This document shows, piece after piece, positions 5,740 through 13,729 of a stretch of 14,471 bases of DNA (its first letter is position 1; each line of letters opens with the position of its first letter). Position numbers and translations under genes: made by a program. Below the pieces are notes generated by a model. The model was not told where the DNA came from, did not search any database, and saw only the letters and a program-made list of their open reading frames with translations. The stretch is from Mariniphaga sp964540165 (GTDB lineage Bacteria > Bacteroidota > Bacteroidia > Bacteroidales > Prolixibacteraceae): assembly GCA_964540165.1 (NCBI GenBank), contig CAZILU010000081.1, positions 1-14,471 of the forward strand, read 5' to 3'.

Positions 5740-7983
5740 CTATTTTTTTCGCTCCAAACTCCAGCCGAACTTCAGTCCGAATACGAACCACACCAGCGCC
5801 ACTACGCCAAGGGCAAAAATGGTATCACCGATAGCTCTCAGCCACTTCAGAGTCACCAGGTAAGGCTGCTGCAGGAACTCCGCTGAGCGGGCGTACCACA
5901 GACCATCCTGCACACTGGCGAAGGTCTGCGCCAGTCCGATCGGCAGCACGCTGATCAGCACCATCGCTGCCAGACCGATATTGATAGCCCAGAATGCAAA
6001 CTTCACCCAGCGCTCTTTCCATATCGACTCGGTATCCATATCGCGCAGCACAAAAAGCATCAGTCCGATGCCCAGCATCCCGTACACCCCAAACAGCGCG
6101 GTATGCCCGTGCACCGGCGTGGTGTTCAGCCCCTGCATGTAGTAGAGGGCAATGGGCGGGTTGATCAGGAATCCGAAGATCCCGGCTCCCACCAGGTTCC
6201 AGAAGGCTACTGCGATGAAGCTGTAAATCGGCCAGCGATAGGCTTTGATCCAGCTCGAGCTTCGGTATATCTTCAGGTTATCAAATGCCTCATACCCCAT
6301 CAGCACCAGCGGCACCACCTCAAGAGCGCTGAAAGAGGCGCCGATGGCCATCACCGCGGTGGGCGTGCCGGTGAAATAGAGGTGGTGAAAGGTACCTAAG
6401 ATACCTCCGGTGAGGAAGATGATGGTGGTGAAAAGTACGGCGATGGTGGCAGTAGTGGCCCGCACCAGCTGCATCCGCACAAAGAGGAACGCCATCACCA
6501 CCACGGCGAACACCTCAAAGAAACCCTCTACCCAAAGATGCACCACCCACCAGCGCCAGTACTCAGCGATGGCCAGGTTGGTCTGCCTTCCCCACATCAG
6601 TCCCGCGCCATAGAAAGAGGCGATGGCTACCGATGCGATCAGGAAGAGGATCAGCAGGTGACGGCTCTCGCTGCGCTGTTTCAGTGCCGGCCATATCGCC
6701 CGACCCATCAGGAACAACCAGATAAACAGACCGGCAAAGAGAAAGATCTGCCAGAACCGTCCCAGCTCAACGTACTCATATCCCTGGTGTCCGAACCAGA
6801 AGTTCTCCACCAGACCCAGCTTCTGCATGACGCCCATCCACTGCCCGGCTAACGAACCAACCACAATCACCAGCAAGGCACCAAACAGCAGATTGACACC
6901 CAGCCGCTGGAACTTCGGCTCAACACCCGAGATGGCCGGTGCATAGTAAAGGCCCGTAGCCAGCCATGAGGTGGCAATCCAGAAGATGGCAAGCTGTACA
7001 TGCCATGTGCGGGATATCGAATAGGGGAGCCAGTCGGCCAGCGGTATGCCATACAGCGCCTGGCCCTCCACCCCGTAGTGAGCGGTGATAACCCCCATGA
7101 TCACCTGCACCAAAATGAGCAGGGTTACTACCCAGAAGTACTTCAGGGTAGCACGTTGCGACGGCGTCTGTCCGGCATGGACCAACGGGTGTGATGCCGG
7201 GGCCTTCAGCGCCTCCTCCTCCCTTTTGGAGGCGTAGTACCATACCATCAGGCCAATCCCTGCCAGCAGGATGATCACGCTGAAGCCGGTCCATAGGATC
7301 ATGGCACCGGTAGGCCGGTTGCCGATCAGCTCATCGGCCGGCCAGTTGTTGGTGTAGGTGATCTCCTGCCCCGGCCGCTCGGCAATACAAGCCCAGGAGG
7401 CCCAAAAGAAAAAAGCATTGAGCAGTCGCACCCGCTCCGGATCCTTGAGCGAATTTTCGGGCACACTGTAAGCATCGCGCAGGTGAGCCAGCGACGGATC
7501 ATCGGTGAATAGTCCGCCGTAATGGGCACTGTTGTGCGCAATCGCTTCCGCCCGTAACGACGAAACAGTAATTGACTTTTGATCGGGACGATAGGTGTTG
7601 GTCCGCATGTCGCGCTGCAAAGTAACGCGAAGCGCAGCCTGCTGCTCTTCGGTCAGATCGTTATACGCCTTGCCATGCGCATCAGCAGCCATCCGGTCCA
7701 GCATAAATACCGCCTCCCGGTGCAGCCAGTCGGCCGTCCAGTCGGGCGCCTGGTAAGCACCATGCCCCCAGATCGTTCCCAACTGATGGCCCCCCAGCGA
7801 CTGCCATACATTCTGTCCGTCGCGAATATCCTGCCCTGTAAAAAGGGTCTCGCCACTCTCTGTCACCACCTTATCGGGAATGGGCGGCGCTTCCCGGTAG
7901 ATCTCCCGGCCGTAATAAAGCAGTACACCAAACGATACTACCATCACAGCAATAAATCCCAGCCATAATTTTTTTGTCTTCAT
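5740..7983 (-). CDS. norB: Quinol-dependent nitric oxide reductase (qNor), single subunit
   Basis: Reduces two NO to N2O and water at the cytoplasmic membrane, using quinol (menaquinol in this phylum) as donor. At 747 aa it has the length of qNor (also named NorZ): an N-terminal membrane anchor (7-25) and extracytoplasmic NorC-like domain without a heme-c CxxCH motif, fused to a 12-helix NorB domain from about residue 225. Ligands are in place: H328 (WHVQLA) and H627 for heme b, H625 (HGH) for heme b3, and H482, H533 and H534 for the non-heme iron, with conserved E486 and E490 in HLWVEGFFEVF. The N-terminal GQNVWQSLGGHQLGTIWGHG is typical of the family. It is transcribed from a clear promoter divergent to an Rrf2 regulator. 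The function is most likely detoxification of NO, or respiration with it; no other denitrification genes are in the window. Confidence 0.96.
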   Translation of the reverse strand: MKTKKLWLGFIAVMVVSFGVLLYYGREIYREAPPIPDKVVTESGETLFTGQDIRDGQNVWQSLGGHQLGTIWGHGAYQAPDWTADWLHREAVFMLDRMAADAHGKAYNDLTEEQQAALRVTLQRDMRTNTYRPDQKSITVSSLRAEAIAHNSAHYGGLFTDDPSLAHLRDAYSVPENSLKDPERVRLLNAFFFWASWACIAERPGQEITYTNNWPADELIGNRPTGAMILWTGFSVIILLAGIGLMVWYYASKREEEALKAPASHPLVHAGQTPSQRATLKYFWVVTLLILVQVIMGVITAHYGVEGQALYGIPLADWLPYSISRTWHVQLAIFWIATSWLATGLYYAPAISGVEPKFQRLGVNLLFGALLVIVVGSLAGQWMGVMQKLGLVENFWFGHQGYEYVELGRFWQIFLFAGLFIWLFLMGRAIWPALKQRSESRHLLILFLIASVAIASFYGAGLMWGRQTNLAIAEYWRWWVVHLWVEGFFEVFAVVVMAFLFVRMQLVRATTATIAVLFTTIIFLTGGILGTFHHLYFTGTPTAVMAIGASFSALEVVPLVLMGYEAFDNLKIYRSSSWIKAYRWPIYSFIAVAFWNLVGAGIFGFLINPPIALYYMQGLNTTPVHGHTALFGVYGMLGIGLMLFVLRDMDTESIWKERWVKFAFWAINIGLAAMVLISVLPIGLAQTFASVQDGLWYARSAEFLQQPYLVTLKWLRAIGDTIFALGVVALVWFVFGLKFGWSLERKK

Positions 7984-8011
7984 ACAGTTTGATTTTTACT
8001 ATTTTTCCGTG

Positions 8012-8043
8012 CAAATATAAAAATCTTTTTATTAGTTGACAAA
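8012..8043 (-). promoter_or_regulatory. qNor promoter (TTTG-N20-TATATTTG)
   Basis: Read on the minus strand, TTTG (8043-8040) stands 20 bases before TATATTTG (8019-8012), an exact match to the Bacteroides primary sigma consensus. Transcription would begin near 8005, about 20 bases before the ATG at 7983. Confidence 0.7.
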
Positions 8044-8072
8044 AAGGTCTTTTAATCATTACTAATTTTTTT

Positions 8073-8080
8073 TACCTTTG
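8073..8080 (+). promoter_or_regulatory. Candidate -7 box of the Rrf2 regulator gene (TACCTTTG)
   Basis: Exact TAnnTTTG match 20 bases before the GTG start at 8100, which leaves only a very short leader. No convincing -33 TTTG is seen at the usual distance. Confidence 0.5.
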
Positions 8081-8099
8081 TAATCTAAATTCTGACAAC

Positions 8100-8537
8100 G
8101 TGTTTAAAAAGGAGACAGAGTATGCCATGCGGGCGCTGGTTTACATCCAGCGACAGAACCGGGAGGGGAACCGGCCCGGGATTGTGGAGATAGCGACGGA
8201 GATTGACACTCCTCCCTCGTTTACGGCCAAGATCCTGCAGCGGATGGTGCGGATTGGCTTTCTGGCATCGGTGAAGGGCAAGAACGGGGGTTACTTTTTT
8301 GATCCTGACCGGAAAGAGCTCACGCTGAAGGAGGTGGTTGTCGCCATTGAGGGGGACAAGATCTTCACCGGCTGTGGATTTGGACTCAAGAACTGTGATG
8401 CAGCCAATCCCTGCCCGCTACACAGCGCCTACGGCCCCATCCGGGAGGCGATCGACCGGCTTCTTTCGGAAGAGACCATCCAGAGCCTCGCCCGCAAAGA
8501 GTTCAGCGAAATGGTGCTGAACCGGCTGATGCAGTAA
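8100..8537 (+). CDS. Rrf2-family regulator with three-cysteine Fe-S motif (NsrR/IscR-like)
   Basis: A 145-aa DNA-binding regulator that starts with GTG. Residues 1-66 form the Rrf2 winged helix: TEYAMRALVYI helix, recognition helix PSFTAKILQRMVRIG (39-53) and the wing SVKGKNGGYFF (58-67). Cys92, Cys99 and Cys105 (C-x6-C-x5-C) sit where NsrR and IscR hold an Fe-S cluster; their usual spacing is C-x4/5-C-x5-C, so this one is slightly longer. Being divergent from a nitric oxide reductase argues for an NO-sensing repressor of NsrR type, in which nitrosylation of the cluster would release DNA. IscR-like or redox sensing remains possible. It probably also controls its own promoter, since the two start sites are close together. 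Confidence 0.88.
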   Translation: MFKKETEYAMRALVYIQRQNREGNRPGIVEIATEIDTPPSFTAKILQRMVRIGFLASVKGKNGGYFFDPDRKELTLKEVVVAIEGDKIFTGCGFGLKNCDAANPCPLHSAYGPIREAIDRLLSEETIQSLARKEFSEMVLNRLMQ

Positions 8538-8587
8538 TTGAATTACAATCGCTGCTAACGTTTTTTGTAATAACCTGAATTATCAAC

Positions 8588-8610
8588 GATCGATTTCCGA
8601 TCAATTTTTT
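8588..8610 (+). terminator. Weak terminator candidate after the Rrf2 gene
   Basis: GATCG (8588-8592) pairs with CGATC (8598-8602) around a five-base loop, followed by AATTTTTT. The stem is only 5 bp, so support is modest. It lies 50 bases past the regulator stop. Confidence 0.3.
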
Positions 8611-8738
8611 ACCTGATTATTTCAACCGGTTTCATTTTGTTTTTCCGGCCCGATGGAACTCGCATACATTTTAATCGTTGTCGTTTGTGTTAAAACCTTT
8701 TCATGCTCGTTTCATTCCAAATATTATTATACTGAAAT

Positions 8739-8774
8739 ATATATTGTATATACGATATATTTAATATATCTTTG
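8739..8774 (+). promoter_or_regulatory. Promoter and palindromic operator of the toxin-antitoxin operon
   Basis: TTG (8744-8746) stands 20 bases before TATCTTTG (8767-8774), a good Bacteroides promoter whose transcript would start about 13 bases before the antitoxin ATG. Bases 8739-8760 form a 22-bp palindrome (ATATATTG.. / ..CGATATAT) that deviates at only one base pair. It covers the -33 box, as expected for an operator bound by a ribbon-helix-helix antitoxin for autorepression. Confidence 0.65.
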
Positions 8775-8792
8775 CAAGAAAATATAAAAATA

Positions 8793-9035
8793 ATGGAAAA
8801 AGTAAGAAAACGAAAAATCATCGACTTAAATGAAGATACATTCAAAGTATTGTCGATCAGGGCTGCCGAAGAGGGAACAAATCTTAAAGCCCTAATTGAA
8901 AAATCGCTGGACAAACTGGCTGAAAATATCCGCGACTCACAGCTATACTCTTATTTAACAAAAACGTATCCAGAAGGAAAAGAAGTAGTTGACAACAAAG
9001 AAAAAGAAGAATTTGAAGCCTGGCTCGGGTTATGA
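8793..9035 (+). CDS. Type II antitoxin, ribbon-helix-helix type
   Basis: 80 aa from the ATG at 8793. An upstream TTG (8772) in the same frame lies within the -7 promoter box, which rules it out as start. Residues 5-45 (RKRKIIDLNEDTFKVLSIRA, then AEEGTNLKALIEKSLDKLAE) read as a beta-strand plus two helices of a MetJ/Arc-type DNA-binding fold. The tail (46-80) is acidic, ends with EFEAWLGL and would wrap the toxin. Its stop overlaps the toxin start as ATGA. Expected role: neutralise the toxin and repress the operon through the upstream palindrome. Confidence 0.82.
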   Translation: MEKVRKRKIIDLNEDTFKVLSIRAAEEGTNLKALIEKSLDKLAENIRDSQLYSYLTKTYPEGKEVVDNKEKEEFEAWLGL

Positions 9036-9331
9036 ACATTGAATATTCCAAAACATTTGTAAAGGCAGTTAGAAAATTGTCGGGAAAAATGCTCGATTCT
9101 GTAAAAAAAACGATTCTTGAAGTTAAAGAAGCGGAGCGTATTGGACAACTGAGCAACTGCGAAAAATTAGTAGGATTTAAAAATACGTACCGCTTGCGAA
9201 TAGGCAATTTAAGGGTATTCTTTTATGTGCGTTTAGATGATGAAGGGAACACTATCATTTTTGAATACCTGGTGCCAAGAGGTCAGGCCTACGATAAAAA
9301 TTGCCAAGACAATTTAAAGAAAAAAGACTAA
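9032..9331 (+). CDS. RelE/ParE-superfamily toxin
   Basis: A 99-aa basic protein with the RelE/ParE fold order: an N-terminal strand and two helices (MNIEYSKTFVKAVRKL; LDSVKKTILEVKEAE), then the antiparallel strands CEKLVGFKNTYRLRIGNLRV, FFYVRLDD and IIFEYLVPRGQAYDK. K45, R54, R56, R61 and R83 are candidates for RNA contact or catalysis, as in RelE/YafQ/HigB-type mRNA interferases. ParE-type gyrase poisons share the fold, so the target is not settled. It is translationally coupled to the antitoxin by an ATGA overlap (9032-9035). Confidence 0.85.
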   Translation: MNIEYSKTFVKAVRKLSGKMLDSVKKTILEVKEAERIGQLSNCEKLVGFKNTYRLRIGNLRVFFYVRLDDEGNTIIFEYLVPRGQAYDKNCQDNLKKKD

Positions 9332-9401
9332 CACGAATTAGAAACTTATCAAACAATCCGTTATTTATTCTCGAACCAATAAAACTAGTTTTAACTTTTT
9401 C

Positions 9402-9431
9402 TTTGAAAGTCAATTCAAATCACTATAATTG
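9402..9431 (+). promoter_or_regulatory. Candidate promoter of the outer-membrane barrel gene
   Basis: TTTG (9402-9405) lies 18 bases before TATAATTG (9424-9431), which differs from the -7 consensus at one base. The transcript would have a leader of about 50 bases, with AAAGGA (9476-9481) six bases before the ATG at 9488. Confidence 0.4.
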
Positions 9432-9487
9432 CATCTTTTTAATACAAAAAGGTATTTAGGTGTTATATTATTTTTAAAGGACATAAA

Positions 9488-12094
9488 ATGATCAAATTAT
9501 TTGTTACAACCCTGGCAGTTATTTTAACCTGTTCTGTAGCATTCTCCCAGCAGGGCAAACTAAAAGGAGTAATAAGCGATAAAACCACCGATGAGCATAT
9601 TCCTTTTGCCTCCGTTGCTATAATGAAGCCGGGAGAAGAAGATGCGGTTACCGGCAGTGTCTCCGATGAAAACGGACAATTCATCATCGACAACATCCCT
9701 TATGGTACCTACCAGATGGTAGTCTCCTTTATCGGTTATAATCCCCGGGAGATTGACAATGTAACCGTTTCATCCACTACCCGGGAAATTGATATGGGAG
9801 AGATTGAGTTAGAGAGCAGTGTTATAGGCATTGAAGCGGTGGAGGTAACAGCTTCGGCCCGGACTTCGGTCAACAGAATTGACAGACGAACCTACAGGGC
9901 ATCGGATTTTGAAACAGCCCGGGGAGGAACAGCCATTGATGTATTGAGCAAGCTTCCATCCGTAACCGTTAACAGCGAGGACGAAATATCGGTTCGCGGT
10001 TCATCCGACTTTGTCGTCTATTTAAATGGAAAACCATCCAACACCAGTGCTATGGTGCTGCTTGGACAGATCCCCGGAGAGAACATCCGGAATATCGAAA
10101 TTATTACCGTTCCCACATCGCGATTCGATGCCCAGGGGAAAGGGGGGATCATAAACATCACAACCAAAGAGAATACCAACAGAGGTCTGACGGTTCAGGC
10201 GACCGGAATGGCCGGAGGAACGCCCTGGAAAAACGGAACCGATCTGTTCAGCAACCACAAGCTGGAGAATAACCGGATCAACGGGGGCCTCAACCTGAAT
10301 TACAACTGGAGCAAGCTGAGCCTTCACGGGGCAGTGAATTATACCAACAGGCACAACAAGGGGATCGGTGATATCTATACCTATATTTATCAGGACGATA
10401 CACAACCCAACGCCGGCACTTACTATATCCTTGACGGAATGGGGGCACGGCCAAAGTGGGATGAGAACCTCTATACCAACATTGGTGCAGACTACCGGCT
10501 AAACGAGCTGTCGCAAATTTCGGCCAACTACCAGTACGCTGACCGGTATACCGGACGTGCCGCTCACTATAAGTACGATACCTACTTCACCAACAATACC
10601 GTTGGATCGCCTCTGGCAGGCTCTCTGTACGAACTGTACAATCCAAACGACGTGAACCGAAACGGTCATTTCCAAAATGTCAGCGTGAATTTCAACCGTC
10701 AAAAGGATGAAAATTCGTCGTTCAATGCATCCTTCCTGTACGAAAATTCAAATCTCGAACAGACCATCGACAACAAGGAGTATGCCTACGAAGGAGACCG
10801 CCTCTATTATGATTACTACTCCGGACAACCCGGTGATGCGGTATTTCACTCCTTCCAGCGCGACGAAACACCGCTCGATGCCTATCGTTTCGAAGTGAAT
10901 AACCAGAAAAAATTTGACAACGGAACGACCCTGAACCTGGGAGCATCGACGCAACTGGTGAGGCTGGAGGGCATTTATGAATACGATACGGTAAATGTAA
11001 ACACCGGCAATTTTGAGGGATACGACTATTTCAATAATACCATCCATTTGAACCGCGATGTGTATGCAGCTTATGCCGAATTCTCGGGAACCATCAAACA
11101 ACTTAACTATATATTGGGATTGCGGATGGAGTACTTAGATCAGCAAATGGATGTAAGCAGTACGGAATATTTTGAAGAGGTGTATGACGTTTTTGGAGAG
11201 ATTGGCCGTGATTTCAACGAAACCAAATTCATACAGGACCGGGTTGATCTTTTCCCGACGCTTCACCTGCGTTACCAGGCCACGGAAGCTGACATGATCT
11301 CGCTGGCAGCAAGTCACCGCATCAACAGGCCTCCCGCCAAAGATATGGCCCCTTTTCTCTATCGACGTCACCAGGAGATTTTTGAAATGGGTGACCCCCT
11401 GCTGGAGCCGGAGTACAGCTGGAATGTTGACCTGACCTATAACCGGATCCTTGGAAAACACAATATGTTCATAACCGGATTTGTACGTTCGGCATCCAAT
11501 GTCATCTACCGGGTTAATCGTCTCGATTATACCCTGGCAAACCAGGGGGGAGTGCTGCTCAGAAGCTTCACTAATGCGGGAAGCCAGTTAGCATCGGGCA
11601 GTGAGCTGGGATTCAACTTAGACATCGCACGTAATGTAAAACTTTTTATGGGCGGATCGCTCTACCGGTTTTCAGTCGAATCGAACGAAACCCTGTTTGG
11701 CGACCAGAGCAACAGCAACAGCCTGAACGGCGATGCAAAATCGAACCTTACCTGGCAAATTGTGCGTCCCCTTAAGCTAACGGTCGACTACTCTTATACA
11801 TCAACATCCGTTACCCCTCAGGGCAAAAACCTGGAATTTCAAATGATGAATGCTGCCCTCAACTATTCGCCCGATCAGTGGAAAGGCTGGAATCTCTATG
11901 CTAAAATGCTCGATCTATTGCAAACCAATCAGTCCGGAGGCTATACCGGCGCAACAAACCAAGGAATGGCAGTCTTTCAGCGCGACTGGGTGTACGATTA
12001 CGAGGGCCGGATCATTGAAGTTGGCATTTCATACACCTTCAACCAAAGCAAAGAGGAGATCAAACAACGCATCATCGGAAATGACTATTTTTAG
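9488..12094 (+). CDS. Outer-membrane beta-barrel protein, TonB-dependent-receptor-like (OMP_b-brl_3 type)
   Basis: 868 aa. Signal peptide 1-20 (cleavage near AFS-QQ). Residues 23-105 form a carboxypeptidase-regulatory-like beta sandwich (GVISDKTTDEHIPFASVAI, SDENGQFIIDNIPYGTYQM, FIGYNP). Residues 135-228 form a plug: DVLSKLPSVTVNSEDEISVRG, VYLNGKPS, IEIITVPTSRFDAQGKGGIINI. The rest is a barrel of alternating aromatic strands ending in YF. This arrangement is the Bacteroidota barrel family, often annotated as an outer-membrane beta-barrel or TonB-dependent receptor. No SusD partner lies beside it, and no clear TonB box was found, so substrate and energy coupling are unknown; metal chelates, peptides or envelope maintenance are possible. 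It has its own promoter and terminator, which suggests a monocistronic gene. Confidence 0.88.
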   Translation: MIKLFVTTLAVILTCSVAFSQQGKLKGVISDKTTDEHIPFASVAIMKPGEEDAVTGSVSDENGQFIIDNIPYGTYQMVVSFIGYNPREIDNVTVSSTTREIDMGEIELESSVIGIEAVEVTASARTSVNRIDRRTYRASDFETARGGTAIDVLSKLPSVTVNSEDEISVRGSSDFVVYLNGKPSNTSAMVLLGQIPGENIRNIEIITVPTSRFDAQGKGGIINITTKENTNRGLTVQATGMAGGTPWKNGTDLFSNHKLENNRINGGLNLNYNWSKLSLHGAVNYTNRHNKGIGDIYTYIYQDDTQPNAGTYYILDGMGARPKWDENLYTNIGADYRLNELSQISANYQYADRYTGRAAHYKYDTYFTNNTVGSPLAGSLYELYNPNDVNRNGHFQNVSVNFNRQKDENSSFNASFLYENSNLEQTIDNKEYAYEGDRLYYDYYSGQPGDAVFHSFQRDETPLDAYRFEVNNQKKFDNGTTLNLGASTQLVRLEGIYEYDTVNVNTGNFEGYDYFNNTIHLNRDVYAAYAEFSGTIKQLNYILGLRMEYLDQQMDVSSTEYFEEVYDVFGEIGRDFNETKFIQDRVDLFPTLHLRYQATEADMISLAASHRINRPPAKDMAPFLYRRHQEIFEMGDPLLEPEYSWNVDLTYNRILGKHNMFITGFVRSASNVIYRVNRLDYTLANQGGVLLRSFTNAGSQLASGSELGFNLDIARNVKLFMGGSLYRFSVESNETLFGDQSNSNSLNGDAKSNLTWQIVRPLKLTVDYSYTSTSVTPQGKNLEFQMMNAALNYSPDQWKGWNLYAKMLDLLQTNQSGGYTGATNQGMAVFQRDWVYDYEGRIIEVGISYTFNQSKEEIKQRIIGNDYF

Positions 12095-12130
12095 TCATTG
12101 CAGCAGAGTTGAACATGTACTAAAAAATTA

Positions 12131-12172
12131 TTTCAAAAAAAACAGGAGCCTTAGGTTCCTGTTTTTTTGAAA
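12131..12172. terminator. Strong, probably bidirectional rho-independent terminator
   Basis: ACAGGAGCC pairs with GGTTCCTGT around a three-base TTA loop, with one G:U pair on the plus strand. The stem is extended by eight A on the left and seven T on the right, then TTTC/GAAA. It lies 37 bases past the barrel gene stop and 50 bases before the stop of the convergent lipoprotein gene. The A-stem-T layout can end transcripts from both sides. Confidence 0.88.
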
Positions 12173-12221
12173 TTTAAAACTACTAAAATGAATCAATCCA
12201 AAACGTATAAACCAATTACAA

Positions 12222-13403
12222 TTACCTTTCGCACGATTCGTTTGAAATGTTCGTAATGGTATTCCCGGCTAACGTCAGGGTTGCTTTAGGATAATACAAT
12301 ACGCCGCATTCAGCTGCAGATGCCGCATCCCGTAAAATAGAATTCGTAACCGTTTGAGTAGCATTGGCCCATACAATGATCGTCCCCAGATCCCCGTTGC
12401 TGTTATGGGCTCCGCCTCCGGCATAAGATATCTCCGTATGGGAAATCACATTTCTCAAATCATCAGAGTAATTAAGTACTCCTCTCCATGACCCGGGTTG
12501 GGATACTATACCCGATAGGGTTATTTTGTTATTCTGCTCACCTACAGAAGAGAGATACCCTCCCTCCTCAACAACAATGGAACTTTCATCTTCGAACAGT
12601 AACACGGCGCCCGGACTCAAAACAAGGGACTGATTATCATTGATCTTTAAGACCCCGTCAATAAGAAATGGCACACTGGTCTTCTCCCAGGTGAAATTCC
12701 CTTCAATGGCCCGTCCCCCTTTCAGAAAGATATAATCCATCTCATTTCCGATAAAATTATTCGAGCTGTCAAAATTAAATCCGTATTTGATTAATGAGAA
12801 AACCGGGTACTTTTCATTATTTCTAATCACATTACCGGAAAATTCCATAATCTCACTGGATGAATATACGCAGCTGAAGCCATGCTCCTTACCATGACTG
12901 ATCTCTGAATTTGTGACAGCAACCTTACCATTATAACAGATCAGATTTGCCCGGTCATTATTGGAGTTAAAGGAGTTTCCTCCACCATAAGATATAATCG
13001 CATGATCAATCACATTATTGACACTGCTTGAAAAGATAATAATTCCCCGCCAGGAGCCTTTCACTTTATTTACCCCGGTGAATACCACTTTGGCAGATGC
13101 AGTCCCCTCCACTTTCAAGGAACCACTGCTCACATTCAACCCGGCATCATCACTAAACTCAATGACGACCCCCGCTTTAACAACGATATTCCCGGTTACC
13201 GCAGCAACACAAGAAACAACATAGTCCACAGGACGATCGGGATCATCCTCCAAAACCTGATTGGTCTTAAAAAAATTACAGTCCAGCAGAATGGGCTCTA
13301 AAATCACTTCCGGTTCATCTTCGGTACTTTCACAACCTTGGTTAACCAATAGCACTAATACTGAAAATACCAGCATTGCATGTAATAAAAATTTTGTTTT
13401 CAT
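12222..13403 (-). CDS. Right-handed beta-helix lipoprotein with internal duplication
   Basis: 393 aa with an SPII signal (hydrophobic 5-20, lipobox NQGC with Cys24) followed by acidic residues. Two related blocks follow. Residues 116-193 contain GSWRG, NVIDHAIISYGGG, then FNSNND, VTNSEI, FSGNVI. Residues 304-382 contain GSWRG, NVISHTEISYAGGG, then HNSNGD, VTNSIL, LAGNTI. Each block is preceded by a strand segment ending in a hydrophobic AG/PG turn (VVKAGVVIEF; VLSPGAVLLF). The repeating short strands with Asn/Gly turns are typical of parallel beta-helix lipoproteins, which in Bacteroidota are often surface-exposed; no catalytic residues of a lyase were recognised. The gene is convergent with the barrel gene. 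Its function is unknown; adhesion or polysaccharide binding are guesses. Confidence 0.82.
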   Translation of the reverse strand: MKTKFLLHAMLVFSVLVLLVNQGCESTEDEPEVILEPILLDCNFFKTNQVLEDDPDRPVDYVVSCVAAVTGNIVVKAGVVIEFSDDAGLNVSSGSLKVEGTASAKVVFTGVNKVKGSWRGIIIFSSSVNNVIDHAIISYGGGNSFNSNNDRANLICYNGKVAVTNSEISHGKEHGFSCVYSSSEIMEFSGNVIRNNEKYPVFSLIKYGFNFDSSNNFIGNEMDYIFLKGGRAIEGNFTWEKTSVPFLIDGVLKINDNQSLVLSPGAVLLFEDESSIVVEEGGYLSSVGEQNNKITLSGIVSQPGSWRGVLNYSDDLRNVISHTEISYAGGGAHNSNGDLGTIIVWANATQTVTNSILRDAASAAECGVLYYPKATLTLAGNTITNISNESCER

Positions 13404-13729
13404 AAATTCACTTTTTTGTTTTTAAATAAATAATACCTATGATAATTTTAATTCTTTCGTAATTGTATTAAACGAGTTAAACAGAACAGTCTCTGCCTTT
13501 ATCAGTATTTGTTTGCGATAACCTCAAAAAGTCCTTCCAATTCTTCATACGTAAATATTTTTATTCTTGATCGCTTTCTAATACTTTAATATTTTTATAT
13601 GTTTTTATCTTTTATTATCTAAAAATAATTCAAAGATTAATACAGTCAAAATCCCAATGAGTAAAACAACCAAACCGAAGGATTAAATGCAGGTATGGAT
13701 GAGTTTAAGAAAGACATGGATAATAAAAA
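13404..13729. other. AT-rich intergenic region with coding-like fragments
   Basis: 326 bases separate the beta-helix lipoprotein from the receiver gene. No exact Bacteroides -7 box was found on the minus strand. Two short open stretches read like protein: minus strand 13502-13585 (contains KIFTYEELEGLFEVIANKY, then stop), and plus strand near 13667-13738 (contains EGLNAGMDEFKKDMDN). Both lack a good start and may be decay remnants or chance. Confidence 0.4.

Larger units (their letters stand above)
7984..8099. promoter_or_regulatory. Divergent control region between qNor and Rrf2 regulator
   Basis: 116 AT-rich bases hold promoters for both genes. They also contain repeat material that could be an operator: ATTAGT (8031-8036) inverted as ACTAAT (8061-8066), a TAATCATTA palindrome (8053-8061), and two related blocks, AAAAATCTTTTTATTA (8020-8035) and AAAAAGGTCTTTTAATCA (8041-8058). 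The ATTAGT/ACTAAT pair flanks the qNor -33 box, so a dimeric Rrf2 protein bound there could repress qNor. The operator call is inference. Confidence 0.5.

Noticed and set aside
5825..7968. Many open frames of 60-130 codons on both strands within the qNor gene
   Set aside because: All overlap the reductase in other frames and show no recognisable motifs; GC-rich coding DNA produces such frames by chance.
8653..8790. Short plus-strand frame starting MELAYILIVVVCVKT
   Set aside because: It runs through the toxin-antitoxin promoter and palindrome and turns into AT-driven Tyr/Ile repeats; no ribosome binding site or family.
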